Part shown: piece by piece, positions 43,969 through 55,431 of the stretch
How the letters are laid out: every line of letters begins with the position of its first letter
Numbering within the stretch: position 1 is the stretch's first letter
NCBI GenBank assembly: GCA_036380835.1
Contig: DASVDZ010000004.1
Span: 1 to 64,000, forward strand
Length of the DNA: 64,000 bases
Reading direction: 5' to 3'
From: DASQJL01 sp036380835
GTDB lineage: Bacteria; Eisenbacteria; RBG-16-71-46; SZUA-252
The notes under the pieces: model-generated
Told to the model about the DNA's origin: nothing
The model's database searches: none
Seen by the model: the letters and a program-made list of their open reading frames with translations, nothing else
Program-made: the position numbers and the translations under genes

Positions 43969-44559
43969 ATGCGCGGGCCGATCGACTTCCTCTCACGCGC
44001 CGAGCCGAGGGCCGGCGATTCGACCGGCGCCGACGCGCTCTTCGCGCTCGCCGGCGCCCAGGAGCGGGAGGCGTTCACCGCGGACGCCTGGCGGCGCGGC
44101 ACCGCGCGAACGCTCGTGCTGAGCGTCGGGCGGTTCGACTGGCGCCGCTACCGATCCCTCGGGCTGCCCGGGGGAGACGCCCTGCGCGCCGCCGTCGACG
44201 CGGTTCCCTACCGTCGCCGTCACTTCCTCGTGGTGGTCGAAGGGGCGGAAGCCGAGATCGTCTCGATCGGCCGGCGCCGGTTCGGCACACGCCACGAGCT
44301 GCGCTGCCTCGCGCGCCTGGCCGCGGAGCGCCGTTGGCGGGCGATCGTCGTCGCGACGTCGGCCTTTCATCTTCGCCGCACGTCCCTCGCGGCGCGCCGG
44401 ATCTTCCGGGGCTCCGGCGTGTCGATCGCCTACCTCGCGGTGCCGCGCGACCTCGACCGCTACGCGCCCGGAGTCTGGCGCCGGACGTTCCGCGGCGTGC
44501 GCGTGGTCGCGAGCGAGTTCGTCAAGCTGGCCGTCTACGCGCTCTTCCTCGGACGCTGA
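43969..44559 (+). CDS. YdcF/ElyC-like (DUF218) protein
   Basis: The 196-residue protein matches the DUF218 fold in its second half: IVVATSAFHLRRTSLAARRIFRG, the conserved LVTS-FHM-RA region, then the closing helix RGVRVVASEFVKLAVYALFL. The first half (DALFALAGAQEREAFTADAWRRG, TLVLSVGRFDWRR) is a divergent nucleotide-like binding domain. There is no membrane helix at the N-terminus, unlike ElyC/SanA; the final helix may touch the membrane. E. coli relatives are linked to envelope polysaccharide and vancomycin resistance. The gene is probably co-transcribed with the MgtC-type gene. Confidence 0.75.
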   Translation: MRGPIDFLSRAEPRAGDSTGADALFALAGAQEREAFTADAWRRGTARTLVLSVGRFDWRRYRSLGLPGGDALRAAVDAVPYRRRHFLVVVEGAEAEIVSIGRRRFGTRHELRCLARLAAERRWRAIVVATSAFHLRRTSLAARRIFRGSGVSIAYLAVPRDLDRYAPGVWRRTFRGVRVVASEFVKLAVYALFLGR

Positions 44560-44611
44560 CGCGGGCCGCGCCTGGCCGCCGCGAGGCGGCTCCCTGGGCG
44601 GTCGAAGCGCG

Positions 44612-45337
44612 TCACGCCCGCTCGCCGCGCAGGATCACCGACGTGCCGAAGACGCGCTCCTCCACGGAGACCCGCTCGAAGCCCAGGTCGCGCATGAGCC
44701 CCGCCACGACGCGCTGGCCCGGATAGGCGCGGATCGACTCGACGATGTGCCAGTAGGTGCTCGCCCGGCCGTGGAGCAGGGCGCCCCACGTGGTGCCCGC
44801 CGCGAGGAGGTACGCGACATAGGCGCGCCGCGCGATCGGGTTCTCGGGAACGCCGAAGTCGAGCGAGAGGAAGACGCCCCCCGGGCGGAGGGCGCGATGG
44901 ATCGCGGCGAGCGTCGCGCCGAGGTCGGTCGGATAGCGGAGCCCGTAGCCCATCAGCACCGCGTCGAACCGCCCGGCCGCGACCGGGATCGCGTTCAGGT
45001 CCCCGACGACGTACCGGACGCCCGGGAGGCGTTTGCGATGCGCCTTCGCGAGCATCGGCCGGCTCCGGTCGAGCGCGACGACCCGGTCGTCGCGGCCGGC
45101 GGCGCGCAGCAGCGCCGGCAGCTCCGCGGTGCCGGTGGCGAGGTCGAGGATCGCGGCGCCGGGCCGCGGCGGCGGCAGCCGCGCGATGAGCGCGCGCTTC
45201 CACCGGCGATCCTGGCCGAGGGAGAGGAGCCGCGTGAGCGCGTCGTATCGGGGTGCCACGCGCCGGAAGATCGCGTCGACGTCCCGGACGCGCTTCTCGC
45301 GATCCAAGGGCCACGGTTGGAGGCGGAGGGCGCTCAT
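44612..45337 (-). CDS. Demethylmenaquinone/ubiquinone methyltransferase, UbiE/MenG type
   Basis: The 241-residue class I SAM-dependent methyltransferase has the family opening VRDVDAIFRRVAPRYDALTRLLSLGQDRRWK. The SAM motif is ILDLATGTAELPALL (about 63-77), followed by VVALDRSRPMLAKA and the post-I segment MGYGLRYPTDLGATL, LRPGGVFLSLDFG. Consensus UbiE has FGLRN where this protein has YGLRY, so it is somewhat divergent. It methylates the quinone ring in the last or next-to-last step of menaquinone synthesis. The ATG is 1 base after the patatin stop, so the two genes are coupled. The prenyltransferase at 55432-56355 may act in the same pathway. Confidence 0.85.
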   Translation of the reverse strand: MSALRLQPWPLDREKRVRDVDAIFRRVAPRYDALTRLLSLGQDRRWKRALIARLPPPRPGAAILDLATGTAELPALLRAAGRDDRVVALDRSRPMLAKAHRKRLPGVRYVVGDLNAIPVAAGRFDAVLMGYGLRYPTDLGATLAAIHRALRPGGVFLSLDFGVPENPIARRAYVAYLLAAGTTWGALLHGRASTYWHIVESIRAYPGQRVVAGLMRDLGFERVSVEERVFGTSVILRGERA

Positions 45338-45338
45338 C

Positions 45339-46727
45339 TCAGTCGGCGAGCCATCCCGCCCGCTCGAGCGCGCGCCACGCGTCCTCTTCGCCTCGCGAGA
45401 GGAGCGCCGCCGCGGTGCGCGGCGAGTAGTCGAGGACGCCTCCCGGAAGGGGGCGGTCGGGTTCCACGATGCAGAGCGGCCGGGGGAGAGCGCCGCTCGT
45501 CCATGGTGGCGGGAGCGCCCGCAGCTCCTCCTGGAGATCGCGCCAGTTGGCCAGGTCGAGAAGGCGGCCCCAGACGGTGATCGGGTCCCCGGTCTTCGTC
45601 TCGGCGGGGGGCGCCCCGCTCGGCGCCACGACCACGACGAGAACCGCGTCCGCGCTGTCGTGGATCGCGGCCCGAAGCGGATGCATCGAGATCGCCAGGG
45701 GGTCGATGAACTCCCGCCCGCGGATCCGCACCGGCTCGAAGATCACCGGAACCGCCGACGACGCGACCGCGGCCTCGAGCACCTCCTCCGGCCTCGTGAC
45801 CGAGATCGTATCGCCGAGCGCCTCGCGGACCCGATCGCGGAACGACGGCGACGGATCGGGCCAGTTGATGAAGTACGTGACGCGGCCGTTGTCGAGGGCC
45901 AGGGCGCTCACGACCAGGTGGACGCGGCCGTCGACCAGCCGCGACGGATCGCCCTCCTCGGCGAGGCGTCGCGCCATCCGCCGCCTCGCCGCGCTGCCCC
46001 AGAGGCCCCGCGCCTTGGTCTCGGGGAGGAGGCCGAGGAAGGCCCGGCGGATCAGAGCTCCCACGCGGCCCGGCCGGTTCGCGAGCCAGACCATCGTGGC
46101 CACCGCGAGGAGCGTCGCGCTGAATCGGTGGGGCCACGGGAGGGCGAAGAGCCAGGCGACGACGTGGATCGCGGCCCAGACGGCGAGCCCGACGGGCGCC
46201 CACCGGCGGGCGCGCCGGCCGATCTCCGGGTCGCCGAAGCGCACGAAAAGCTCCTCCGCGCCGCGGGACGCGCGGAGGATCCCGAATCCGGCCGCGGCGA
46301 CCACGCCCCACGCGAGGATGTCGAGGATCGCCGACGGCACGCCGATGTCGGCGACCGGCTGACGCCAGTAGAGCGCGGTCACGCTCAGCTCGTAGGACCC
46401 GATCCACGCGACGAGCACTTCCACGAGGCCGAGGACCAGAAGGAAGGCCCCGACCGCGCGCCACGCGATGGAGCCGAGGCGCATTCCGATCACGCCCGGG
46501 CGCATGTCGCGCCAGACGCGCTCGAGGCCCGCCGCGCTGAACCCCTGCGCGACCCACGCCACGGCGTTGAGCGCTCCCGCCGAGGCGCCCGAGACGATGG
46601 CGGGCTCGAGGCCGAGACGCTCCAGCGCCCGGAGCACGCCGACTTCGTAGCCGCCCAGCGCGCCGCCCCCCGAGAGGACGACCGCGATGCGGCGGAACGG
46701 GAGGTCGGGGCGGAGCGCGCGGGACAT
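45339..46727 (-). CDS. Patatin-like phospholipase with internal membrane segments
   Basis: The 462-residue protein has an N-terminal patatin nucleophile module: oxyanion loop SGGGALGGYEVGVLRAL (about 19-35) and nucleophile elbow SGASAGALNAV (Ser49). Between this and the rest of the domain lie about 130 residues with three to four hydrophobic segments (about 92-112, 132-150, 175-215), an insertion not found in typical patatins. The domain resumes with VHLVVSALALDNGRV, PVIFEPVRIRGREFIDPLA and ADAVLVVVVAP. The catalytic Asp motif, normally DGG/DGA, is replaced by DPL (Asp near 339), so activity is uncertain. It is probably a membrane-embedded lipid acyl hydrolase. It is followed at once by ubiE. 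Confidence 0.82.
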   Translation of the reverse strand: MSRALRPDLPFRRIAVVLSGGGALGGYEVGVLRALERLGLEPAIVSGASAGALNAVAWVAQGFSAAGLERVWRDMRPGVIGMRLGSIAWRAVGAFLLVLGLVEVLVAWIGSYELSVTALYWRQPVADIGVPSAILDILAWGVVAAAGFGILRASRGAEELFVRFGDPEIGRRARRWAPVGLAVWAAIHVVAWLFALPWPHRFSATLLAVATMVWLANRPGRVGALIRRAFLGLLPETKARGLWGSAARRRMARRLAEEGDPSRLVDGRVHLVVSALALDNGRVTYFINWPDPSPSFRDRVREALGDTISVTRPEEVLEAAVASSAVPVIFEPVRIRGREFIDPLAISMHPLRAAIHDSADAVLVVVVAPSGAPPAETKTGDPITVWGRLLDLANWRDLQEELRALPPPWTSGALPRPLCIVEPDRPLPGGVLDYSPRTAAALLSRGEEDAWRALERAGWLAD

Positions 46728-47382
46728 GGCGCGATCATACGGGATTGCCGCGGCGGCCCGAAGCGCCTACCCTTTTGTTCGCATGTCGCCCGATTTCGAC
46801 GTCGCCCACGCGGTCCGGACGCTCCGCGCCGCCGACCCCGCGCTCGCCCGGCTGATCGACCGCGCCGGACCCTGCCGGTACCGGGTCCGCCCCGCGCAGA
46901 ATCCCTTTCATTCGCTCGCCGAATCGATCGCCTACCAGCAGCTCCACGGAAGGGCCGCCGCGGCGATCTTCGCGCGCGTTCGCGCGATCTACGCCCCGCG
47001 GCGCTTCCCCACCCCCGAGATGTTCCTCGCGACGCCCGACGAGGCGCTCCGCGCCGCCGGACTCTCGCGCGCCAAGCTCGCGGCGATGAGGGATCTCGCG
47101 GCGAAAACGGCGGACGGTACGATCCCCTCGCTGGTCCGGCTCAGGCGGATGGACGACGAGGAGATCATCGAACGCCTGACCGAGGTGCGTGGGATCGGGC
47201 GGTGGACCGCGGAGATGCTCCTCATGTTCCGTCTCGGGCGCCCGGACGTGCTGCCGGCCACCGACTTCGGGGTCCGCAAGGGATACTCGATCGCGTTCCG
47301 GAAACGGGCGATGCCGGCTCCGAAGGCGCTCCTCGCGCATGGCGAGCGGTGGCGGCCGTTCCGTTCGGTGGCCGCCTGGTAC

Positions 47383-50634
<3,252 letters not shown>

Positions 50635-50636
50635 CG

Positions 50637-51788
50637 CTAGCGCCTCCCCGACCCGGCCCTGTCCCGCGGGGCGCGCCGCTCCGCCATCCTCGCGACGAAC
50701 TCGCGGAAGAGGTAGTGGCTGTCGTGGGGACCGGGGCTCGCCTCGGGGTGGTACTGCACCGAGAAGACGGGCAGGTCGCGGTGGCGGAACCCCTCCACCG
50801 TGCCGTCGTTCAGGTTGAGGTGCGTCAGGACGTACTCGGAGCGGTCGAAGAGCGCCGGATCGACCGCGAAGCCGTGGTTCTGCGCCGTGATCTCCACCTG
50901 CCCGGTCGCGAGGTTCTTGACCGGATGGTTGCCGCCGCGATGTCCGTACTTGAGCTTGAACGTCGTCCCGCCGCAGGCCAGGCCGAGGATCTGGTGGCCG
51001 AGGCAGATCCCGAAGAGCGGGCGGCCGCTTTGGATCAGCTCCCGGCCGGCCGCGACGGCGTACGCGCACGCCTCGGGATCGCCCGGCCCGTTCGAGAAGA
51101 AGATCCCCTCCGGGTCGAGCGCGAGCGCCTCGGCGGCCGGCGTCGTGGCGGGCAGGATCGTGACGTCGCAGCCCGCCAGCGTCAGCATGCGGAGGATGTT
51201 CTCCTTCATGCCGAAGTCGTACGCGACGACCCGGTACGGCGCGCTCCCGTCGGGAGTGCGCACGCCGTCCCGGTAGTGGTGCGGCGCCGCGCAGGTCACC
51301 TCGCGCGCCAGGTCGGCGCCGATCATCGAAGGAGCGCGCCGCGCCCGCTCGACCAGCGCGCTCGGGTCGTCTCCCGACGTCGAGATCACGCCCCGCTTGG
51401 CGCCGTGGGTGCGCAGGTGACGGGTCAGCATCCGGGTATCGATCTCGCTCACGCCGACGATCCCGGCCTCGTCCAGGTAGCGGTTCAGCTCCCCCGCCGC
51501 GCGCCACGAGGAGGCCGCGGTCGAGATCTCCCGGACGACGAACCCGGCCACCTGGGGGCGGGAGGACTCCACGTCGTCCCGGTTCACCCCGTAGTTGCCG
51601 ATGTGGGGGTAGGTCATGGTGACGATCTGCCCGCGATAGGACGGATCGGTGAGGACTTCCTGGTAGCCGCAGAGGGCGGTGTTGAAGACGACCTCACCCG
51701 AAGTCTCACCAATGCGGCCGAACCGCTTGCCAATGAATACGATACCGTCCTCAAGCGCAAGCACGGCTCGGGCGTCGTCTCGGGACAT
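50637..51788 (-). CDS. carA: Carbamoyl-phosphate synthase small subunit (glutaminase)
   Basis: The 383-residue protein has the CarA N-terminal domain (VLALEDGIVFIGKRFGRIGETSGEVVFNTALCGYQEVLTDPSYRGQIV) and a class I glutamine amidotransferase domain. The catalytic Cys is in PLFGICLGHQILGLA (near 260), and the His-x-Glu pair is in VFSVQYHPEASPGPHDS. It hydrolyses glutamine and passes ammonia to CarB. The AAAGGAG ribosome site is 15 bases from the ATG, a little far; no better in-frame start is present. It diverges from the CBS gene across a 105-base gap. The last 15 residues are Arg-rich. Confidence 0.97.
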   Translation of the reverse strand: MSRDDARAVLALEDGIVFIGKRFGRIGETSGEVVFNTALCGYQEVLTDPSYRGQIVTMTYPHIGNYGVNRDDVESSRPQVAGFVVREISTAASSWRAAGELNRYLDEAGIVGVSEIDTRMLTRHLRTHGAKRGVISTSGDDPSALVERARRAPSMIGADLAREVTCAAPHHYRDGVRTPDGSAPYRVVAYDFGMKENILRMLTLAGCDVTILPATTPAAEALALDPEGIFFSNGPGDPEACAYAVAAGRELIQSGRPLFGICLGHQILGLACGGTTFKLKYGHRGGNHPVKNLATGQVEITAQNHGFAVDPALFDRSEYVLTHLNLNDGTVEGFRHRDLPVFSVQYHPEASPGPHDSHYLFREFVARMAERRAPRDRAGSGRR

Positions 51789-51893
51789 CGGGGGTGCGGG
51801 CCGCTCCTTTCGTGGCGGAGTGGATTCGGGCTCGATCCGGCGGTAGCCTTGGGGCTGGGCCGGTTTCCGGTCTGCCAATCCCAGGAGGCTCCC

Positions 51894-52334
51894 ATGGGAC
51901 GAGTCGCCGATCTCCTCAGCGCCAAAGGCTCCGCCATCTATACCATTTCCAGCGACCAAACGGTGTACGAAGCGGTCGTCGAGATGGTCCGTCACAACGT
52001 CGGATCGCTCGTCGTACTCGAGGGCGACGATCCGGTGGGGATCATCACCGAGCGGGACTATCTCCGGGAGATCGCGCTCCGCGGCCGCACGTCGCGCAAC
52101 ACGGCGGTGCGGGACATCATGAGCCGGACGGTCATCGTGGTCGATCCGGACCGCTCGCTCGACGATTGCATGGCCATCATGACGGAGCGGCGGGTCCGCC
52201 ACCTCCCGGTGATCGAGCGGGGGCGGCTGGTGGGGCTCGTCTCGATCGGCGACGTCGTGAAACGGCTCTCCACCGATCAACAGGTCGAAATCCGGTATCT
52301 CACCGACTACATCACGGGGAAATATCCAGCATGA
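51894..52334 (+). CDS. Stand-alone CBS-domain pair protein
   Basis: The 146-residue protein consists of two CBS domains: about 8-68 (TVYEAVVEMVRHNVGSLVVLEGDDPVGIITERDYLR) and about 75-132 (SLDDCMAIMTERRVRHLPVIERGRLVGLVSIGDVVK). CBS pairs bind adenine nucleotides and regulate a partner. Here the protein has no fused effector domain. It has a perfect AGGAGG site. ATGA overlap couples it to msrB, an unexpected pairing that may simply reflect dense packing. Confidence 0.9.
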   Translation: MGRVADLLSAKGSAIYTISSDQTVYEAVVEMVRHNVGSLVVLEGDDPVGIITERDYLREIALRGRTSRNTAVRDIMSRTVIVVDPDRSLDDCMAIMTERRVRHLPVIERGRLVGLVSIGDVVKRLSTDQQVEIRYLTDYITGKYPA

Positions 52335-52879
52335 AGCCACGGCACGTCGTCGCGCTCGCCGCCGGAATCGCCGCGGTCTCCCTGATCGCCGCGGGAGAGT
52401 CGGCGGGCGGTCCGAGGGGGGCCGACAAGGCGGCCCCCGGCAAGCTCCGGCTCTATTCCGTGGAGCGAAAGGGATTCGTCATGGTCGACAAGGTCGTGAA
52501 GAGCGAGGCGGAGTGGAAGAAGGAGCTCACGCCCGAGCAGTTCCGCATCACGCGCCAGGCCGGCACCGAGATCGCGTTCACCGGGGCGTATTGGAACAAC
52601 CATGACCGGGGGGTCTACCGGTGCGTCGCCTGCGGCAACGATCTCTTCGTGTCGGACACCAAGTTCGACAGCGGCACCGGCTGGCCGAGCTTCTGGAAGC
52701 CGGCCGCTCCGGAGAACGTCCAGACGGTCGGGGACGAGAGCCTCGGCATGGAGTGGAACGAGGTGCGCTGCGCCCGGTGCGGTTCCCATCTGGGGCATCT
52801 CTTCGACGACGGGCCCAAGCCGACCGGTCTTCGGTACTGCATCAACTCGGCGGCGCTTCGATTCGAGAAGGCGAAGTAG
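52331..52879 (+). CDS. msrB: Exported peptide-methionine (R)-S-oxide reductase
   Basis: The 182-residue protein has a signal-like N-terminus (about 1-26) ahead of the MsrB domain, implying a periplasmic enzyme that repairs oxidised methionines. Zinc ligands are CVACG (Cys98, Cys101) and CARCG (Cys147, Cys150). The substrate loop is KFDSGTGWPSFW, with HLGHLFDDGPKPTGLRYCINSAAL containing catalytic Cys170. The resolving cysteine of some MsrBs is not obvious. It overlaps the CBS gene by 4 bases. A periplasmic MsrB fits protection of the many exported proteins encoded nearby. Confidence 0.93.
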   Translation: MKPRHVVALAAGIAAVSLIAAGESAGGPRGADKAAPGKLRLYSVERKGFVMVDKVVKSEAEWKKELTPEQFRITRQAGTEIAFTGAYWNNHDRGVYRCVACGNDLFVSDTKFDSGTGWPSFWKPAAPENVQTVGDESLGMEWNEVRCARCGSHLGHLFDDGPKPTGLRYCINSAALRFEKAK

Positions 52880-52897
52880 CGAAGAAGCACCGGCCGA

Positions 52898-54328
52898 CTA
52901 GCCCTTCACGCAGAGGATCGGCGTGAGCCGGGCCACGACGCGCGCGAGCCCCGCCCGCTCGGCGGCGTCGACCACGGCGGCCACGTCCTTGTAGGCGCCG
53001 GGCGCCTCCTCGGCGACGCCGCGCGGCGAGGGGCTCCGGATCTCGATCCCCCCGAGACGGAGCGACTCCATCACGTCGCGTCCCCGCCAGCGCTTGAGCG
53101 CCGCGGTGCGGCTCATGGCCCGCCCCGCGCCGTGGCAGGCGGACCCGAACGAGCGCGCTTCGCCCTCTCGCGTTCCCGCGAGGATGTACGAGGCGGTCCC
53201 CATCGTCCCGCCGATCAGGACCGGCTGGCCGGTCTCGCGGAGAACGCCCGAGAGCTCGGGGTGACCGGGCCCCCACGCGCGCGTGGCTCCCTTCCGGTGG
53301 ACGTAGAGACGCATCGACTCGCCGCCGACCCGGTGCTCCTCCACCTTGCACGTGTTGTGCGATACGTCGTACAGGAGCGAAAGCGTCGTCCCGGGCAGGA
53401 CCTCGTCGAACGCCTGGCGCGCCAGATGGGTCACGATTTCCCGGTTCGCGAGGGCGCAGTTGATCCCGGCGCGCATCGCGCCGAGGTATTCCGCGCCGAG
53501 ATCCGAGTGGATCGGCGCGCACGCGAGCTCCCGGTCGGGAAGCGTGAGCCCATGGCTCGGGGCGGAGACGACCATTCGCTTCAGGTAGTCGGTGCCGATC
53601 TGGTGTCCGAGCCCGCGCGAGCCGCAGTGGATCGAGACGACCGCGTCGCCGACCCGGAGTCCGAAGGCCGTCGCGATGTCCGCGGCGCCGATCTCCGACA
53701 CCTCCTGCACTTCGAGGTAGTGGTTGCCCGATCCCAGGGTGCCCATCTCGTCCTTCTGGCGCTTCTTGGCGTGGTCCGAGACGGCCCCCGGAAGCGCGCC
53801 GTCCATCACGCCTCCCTCCTCGACGCGCTCGAGATCCTCGGGACGTCCCCATCCCCGTTCCACGGCCCAACGCGCCCCGCCGAGCAGCATCCGATCGACC
53901 TCCTTCGCGTCGAGGTGGATCCGGCCGGTGCTGCCCACGCCCGCGGGCACGGCCCGGTAGAGCGCGTCGGCGACGTCGCCCCGCCGGGCCCTGATCTCGG
54001 CCGCGGTGTGCCCGGTGAAGAGCGTGCGGACGCCGCAGGAAATGTCGAAGCCGACGCCGCCCGCCGAGACCACGCCCCCCTGGTCCGGATCGAACGCCGC
54101 GACGCCGCCGATCGGGAATCCATAGCCCCAATGGGCGTCCGGCATCACGTACGACGCCCGCACGATGCCGGGGAGCGCGGCGACGTTCACCGCCTGCTCG
54201 TAGACCTTGTCGTCCATGTCGCGCAGGAGCGCCTCGGTCGCGTAGAGGATCGCCGGCACCCGCATCGCCCCGTGCGCCGGAATCCACCACTCGCACTCGC
54301 CGCGGTGCTCGAATCGGGTCAGCTCCAT
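52898..54328 (-). CDS. rtcB: RNA-splicing/repair ligase RtcB
   Basis: The 476-residue ligase joins RNA 2',3'-cyclic phosphate or 3'-phosphate to 5'-hydroxyl ends using GTP and Mn2+. Family motifs are MPDAHWGYGFPIGGVAAFD, GGVGFDISCGVR, DEMGTLGSGNHYLEVQ, SIHCGSRGLGHQ and LLYDVSHNTCK. The GMP-accepting His399 is in SACHGAGRAMSR, and the C-terminus is Y-KDV---V-ILCVKG as in canonical RtcB. The gene lies 28 bases downstream of a gene whose C-terminal half is archease, the known RtcB activator. No rtcA or rtcR is visible nearby. Confidence 0.96.
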   Translation of the reverse strand: MELTRFEHRGECEWWIPAHGAMRVPAILYATEALLRDMDDKVYEQAVNVAALPGIVRASYVMPDAHWGYGFPIGGVAAFDPDQGGVVSAGGVGFDISCGVRTLFTGHTAAEIRARRGDVADALYRAVPAGVGSTGRIHLDAKEVDRMLLGGARWAVERGWGRPEDLERVEEGGVMDGALPGAVSDHAKKRQKDEMGTLGSGNHYLEVQEVSEIGAADIATAFGLRVGDAVVSIHCGSRGLGHQIGTDYLKRMVVSAPSHGLTLPDRELACAPIHSDLGAEYLGAMRAGINCALANREIVTHLARQAFDEVLPGTTLSLLYDVSHNTCKVEEHRVGGESMRLYVHRKGATRAWGPGHPELSGVLRETGQPVLIGGTMGTASYILAGTREGEARSFGSACHGAGRAMSRTAALKRWRGRDVMESLRLGGIEIRSPSPRGVAEEAPGAYKDVAAVVDAAERAGLARVVARLTPILCVKG

Positions 54329-54356
54329 CGCATGGCCTCGCCCCCGCCACCTGACG

Positions 54357-55421
54357 TCACACGTCCACCACGCACTGCGCGACCCATGTCCCGTTCGGCT
54401 CGCGCGCGACGCGGAGCGAAGTGAAGGTCGCCCCCTTCGGTTCCACGGCCGGTTGGTGCGACCCGACGCGCACGGGCTCTCCCCAAGCCCGCCCCTCGAG
54501 CGCGTGCTCCCCGATCGAGACGGCGTAGCGGCCGAAGACCATGCGCCGCGTCGCCATCTCGTAGATCACGGCGTTCAGCCAGTCGACGAGCAGCAGCTCC
54601 GGGTCCTGCGGCGCCGGCGCGGGAACGCGGATCGATACCGACTCCGCGTCCTGAACCGTCTCCGGTTCGAGCAGCACGGCGGTCAGGGCAGTCGCCGCCT
54701 GCGCGAACGCCTCTTCCATCGTGGCGCCGCGGCCGCGCACGCCGACGTCCGCGCCGTGCTCGAAGTGCTCCCACCGCCCGGCCCTGGCGGCCGTCTCGAG
54801 CAGGCGCACGACCTCGTCGTCGGTCACCTGGTGGAAGTCTTCGAAGAACGCTCCGACCGCGAGGAAGCGCTCGGGCGTCGACAGGACGACGACCTCGTCG
54901 GCCTCGCGACGGAGCCGGCGGAGGGTCTCCGGCGGGGCGACCGCGGCGGCCGCGACGAGGCGCGCGGGCTTCCGCGCTCGAATCAGGCGGAGCGCGGCCG
55001 CGAGCGTCGCGCCCGTCGCGACGCCGTCGTCGACGACGATCACCGTCCGCCCCGCGGGGTCGGCGGGCGCGCGCGCCGGCGTATAGCGGGCGCGGCGCTC
55101 GAGGAGGAGCCGCCACTGACGCTGGCGCTCCTCCTCGAGATAGCGCTCCGGGAGCCCCAGCTCCCCGGCGTTCCCGTGGAGCGTCACCGCTCCCGTCTCG
55201 TCCACCGCGCCGACGGCGAGCTCGGCCTGGCGCGGCGCGCCCAGCTTGTGGACCAACACGACGTCGAGGTCGCCCTCGAGCTCTCTCGCGATGATCGCGG
55301 CCATCGGCATCGCGCCCCGCGGGACGCCGAGCACGAGGGGGCGGCTCCCGCGGTAGCGCGAGAGTCGGCGCGCGAGACGGCGCGCGGCGTCCTCCCGATC
55401 CCGGAATGTCTCCGCGTTCAC
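54357..55421 (-). CDS. Phosphoribosyltransferase-archease fusion protein
   Basis: The 354-residue protein has two domains. Residues about 1-212 are a type I phosphoribosyltransferase of the COG1926 kind: FRDREDAARRLARRL, VLGVPRGAMPMAAIIAREL, VVLVHKLGAP and the PRPP loop VIVVDDGVATGAT (127-139). Residues about 217-354 are an archease: WEHFEHGADVGVRGRGATMEEAFAQAA, the middle LLVDWLNAVIYEM and the closing VVDV. The likely metal-site acids are Asp225 and Asp353. Archease activates RtcB by promoting its guanylylation. The gene starts 10 bases after the prenyltransferase stop and precedes rtcB by 28 bases, so all three are probably one transcript. I know of no described phosphoribosyltransferase-archease fusion, but cannot search for one here. 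Confidence 0.88.
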   Translation of the reverse strand: MNAETFRDREDAARRLARRLSRYRGSRPLVLGVPRGAMPMAAIIARELEGDLDVVLVHKLGAPRQAELAVGAVDETGAVTLHGNAGELGLPERYLEEERQRQWRLLLERRARYTPARAPADPAGRTVIVVDDGVATGATLAAALRLIRARKPARLVAAAAVAPPETLRRLRREADEVVVLSTPERFLAVGAFFEDFHQVTDDEVVRLLETAARAGRWEHFEHGADVGVRGRGATMEEAFAQAATALTAVLLEPETVQDAESVSIRVPAPAPQDPELLLVDWLNAVIYEMATRRMVFGRYAVSIGEHALEGRAWGEPVRVGSHQPAVEPKGATFTSLRVAREPNGTWVAQCVVDV

Positions 55422-55431
55422 GGCCCGCCTC

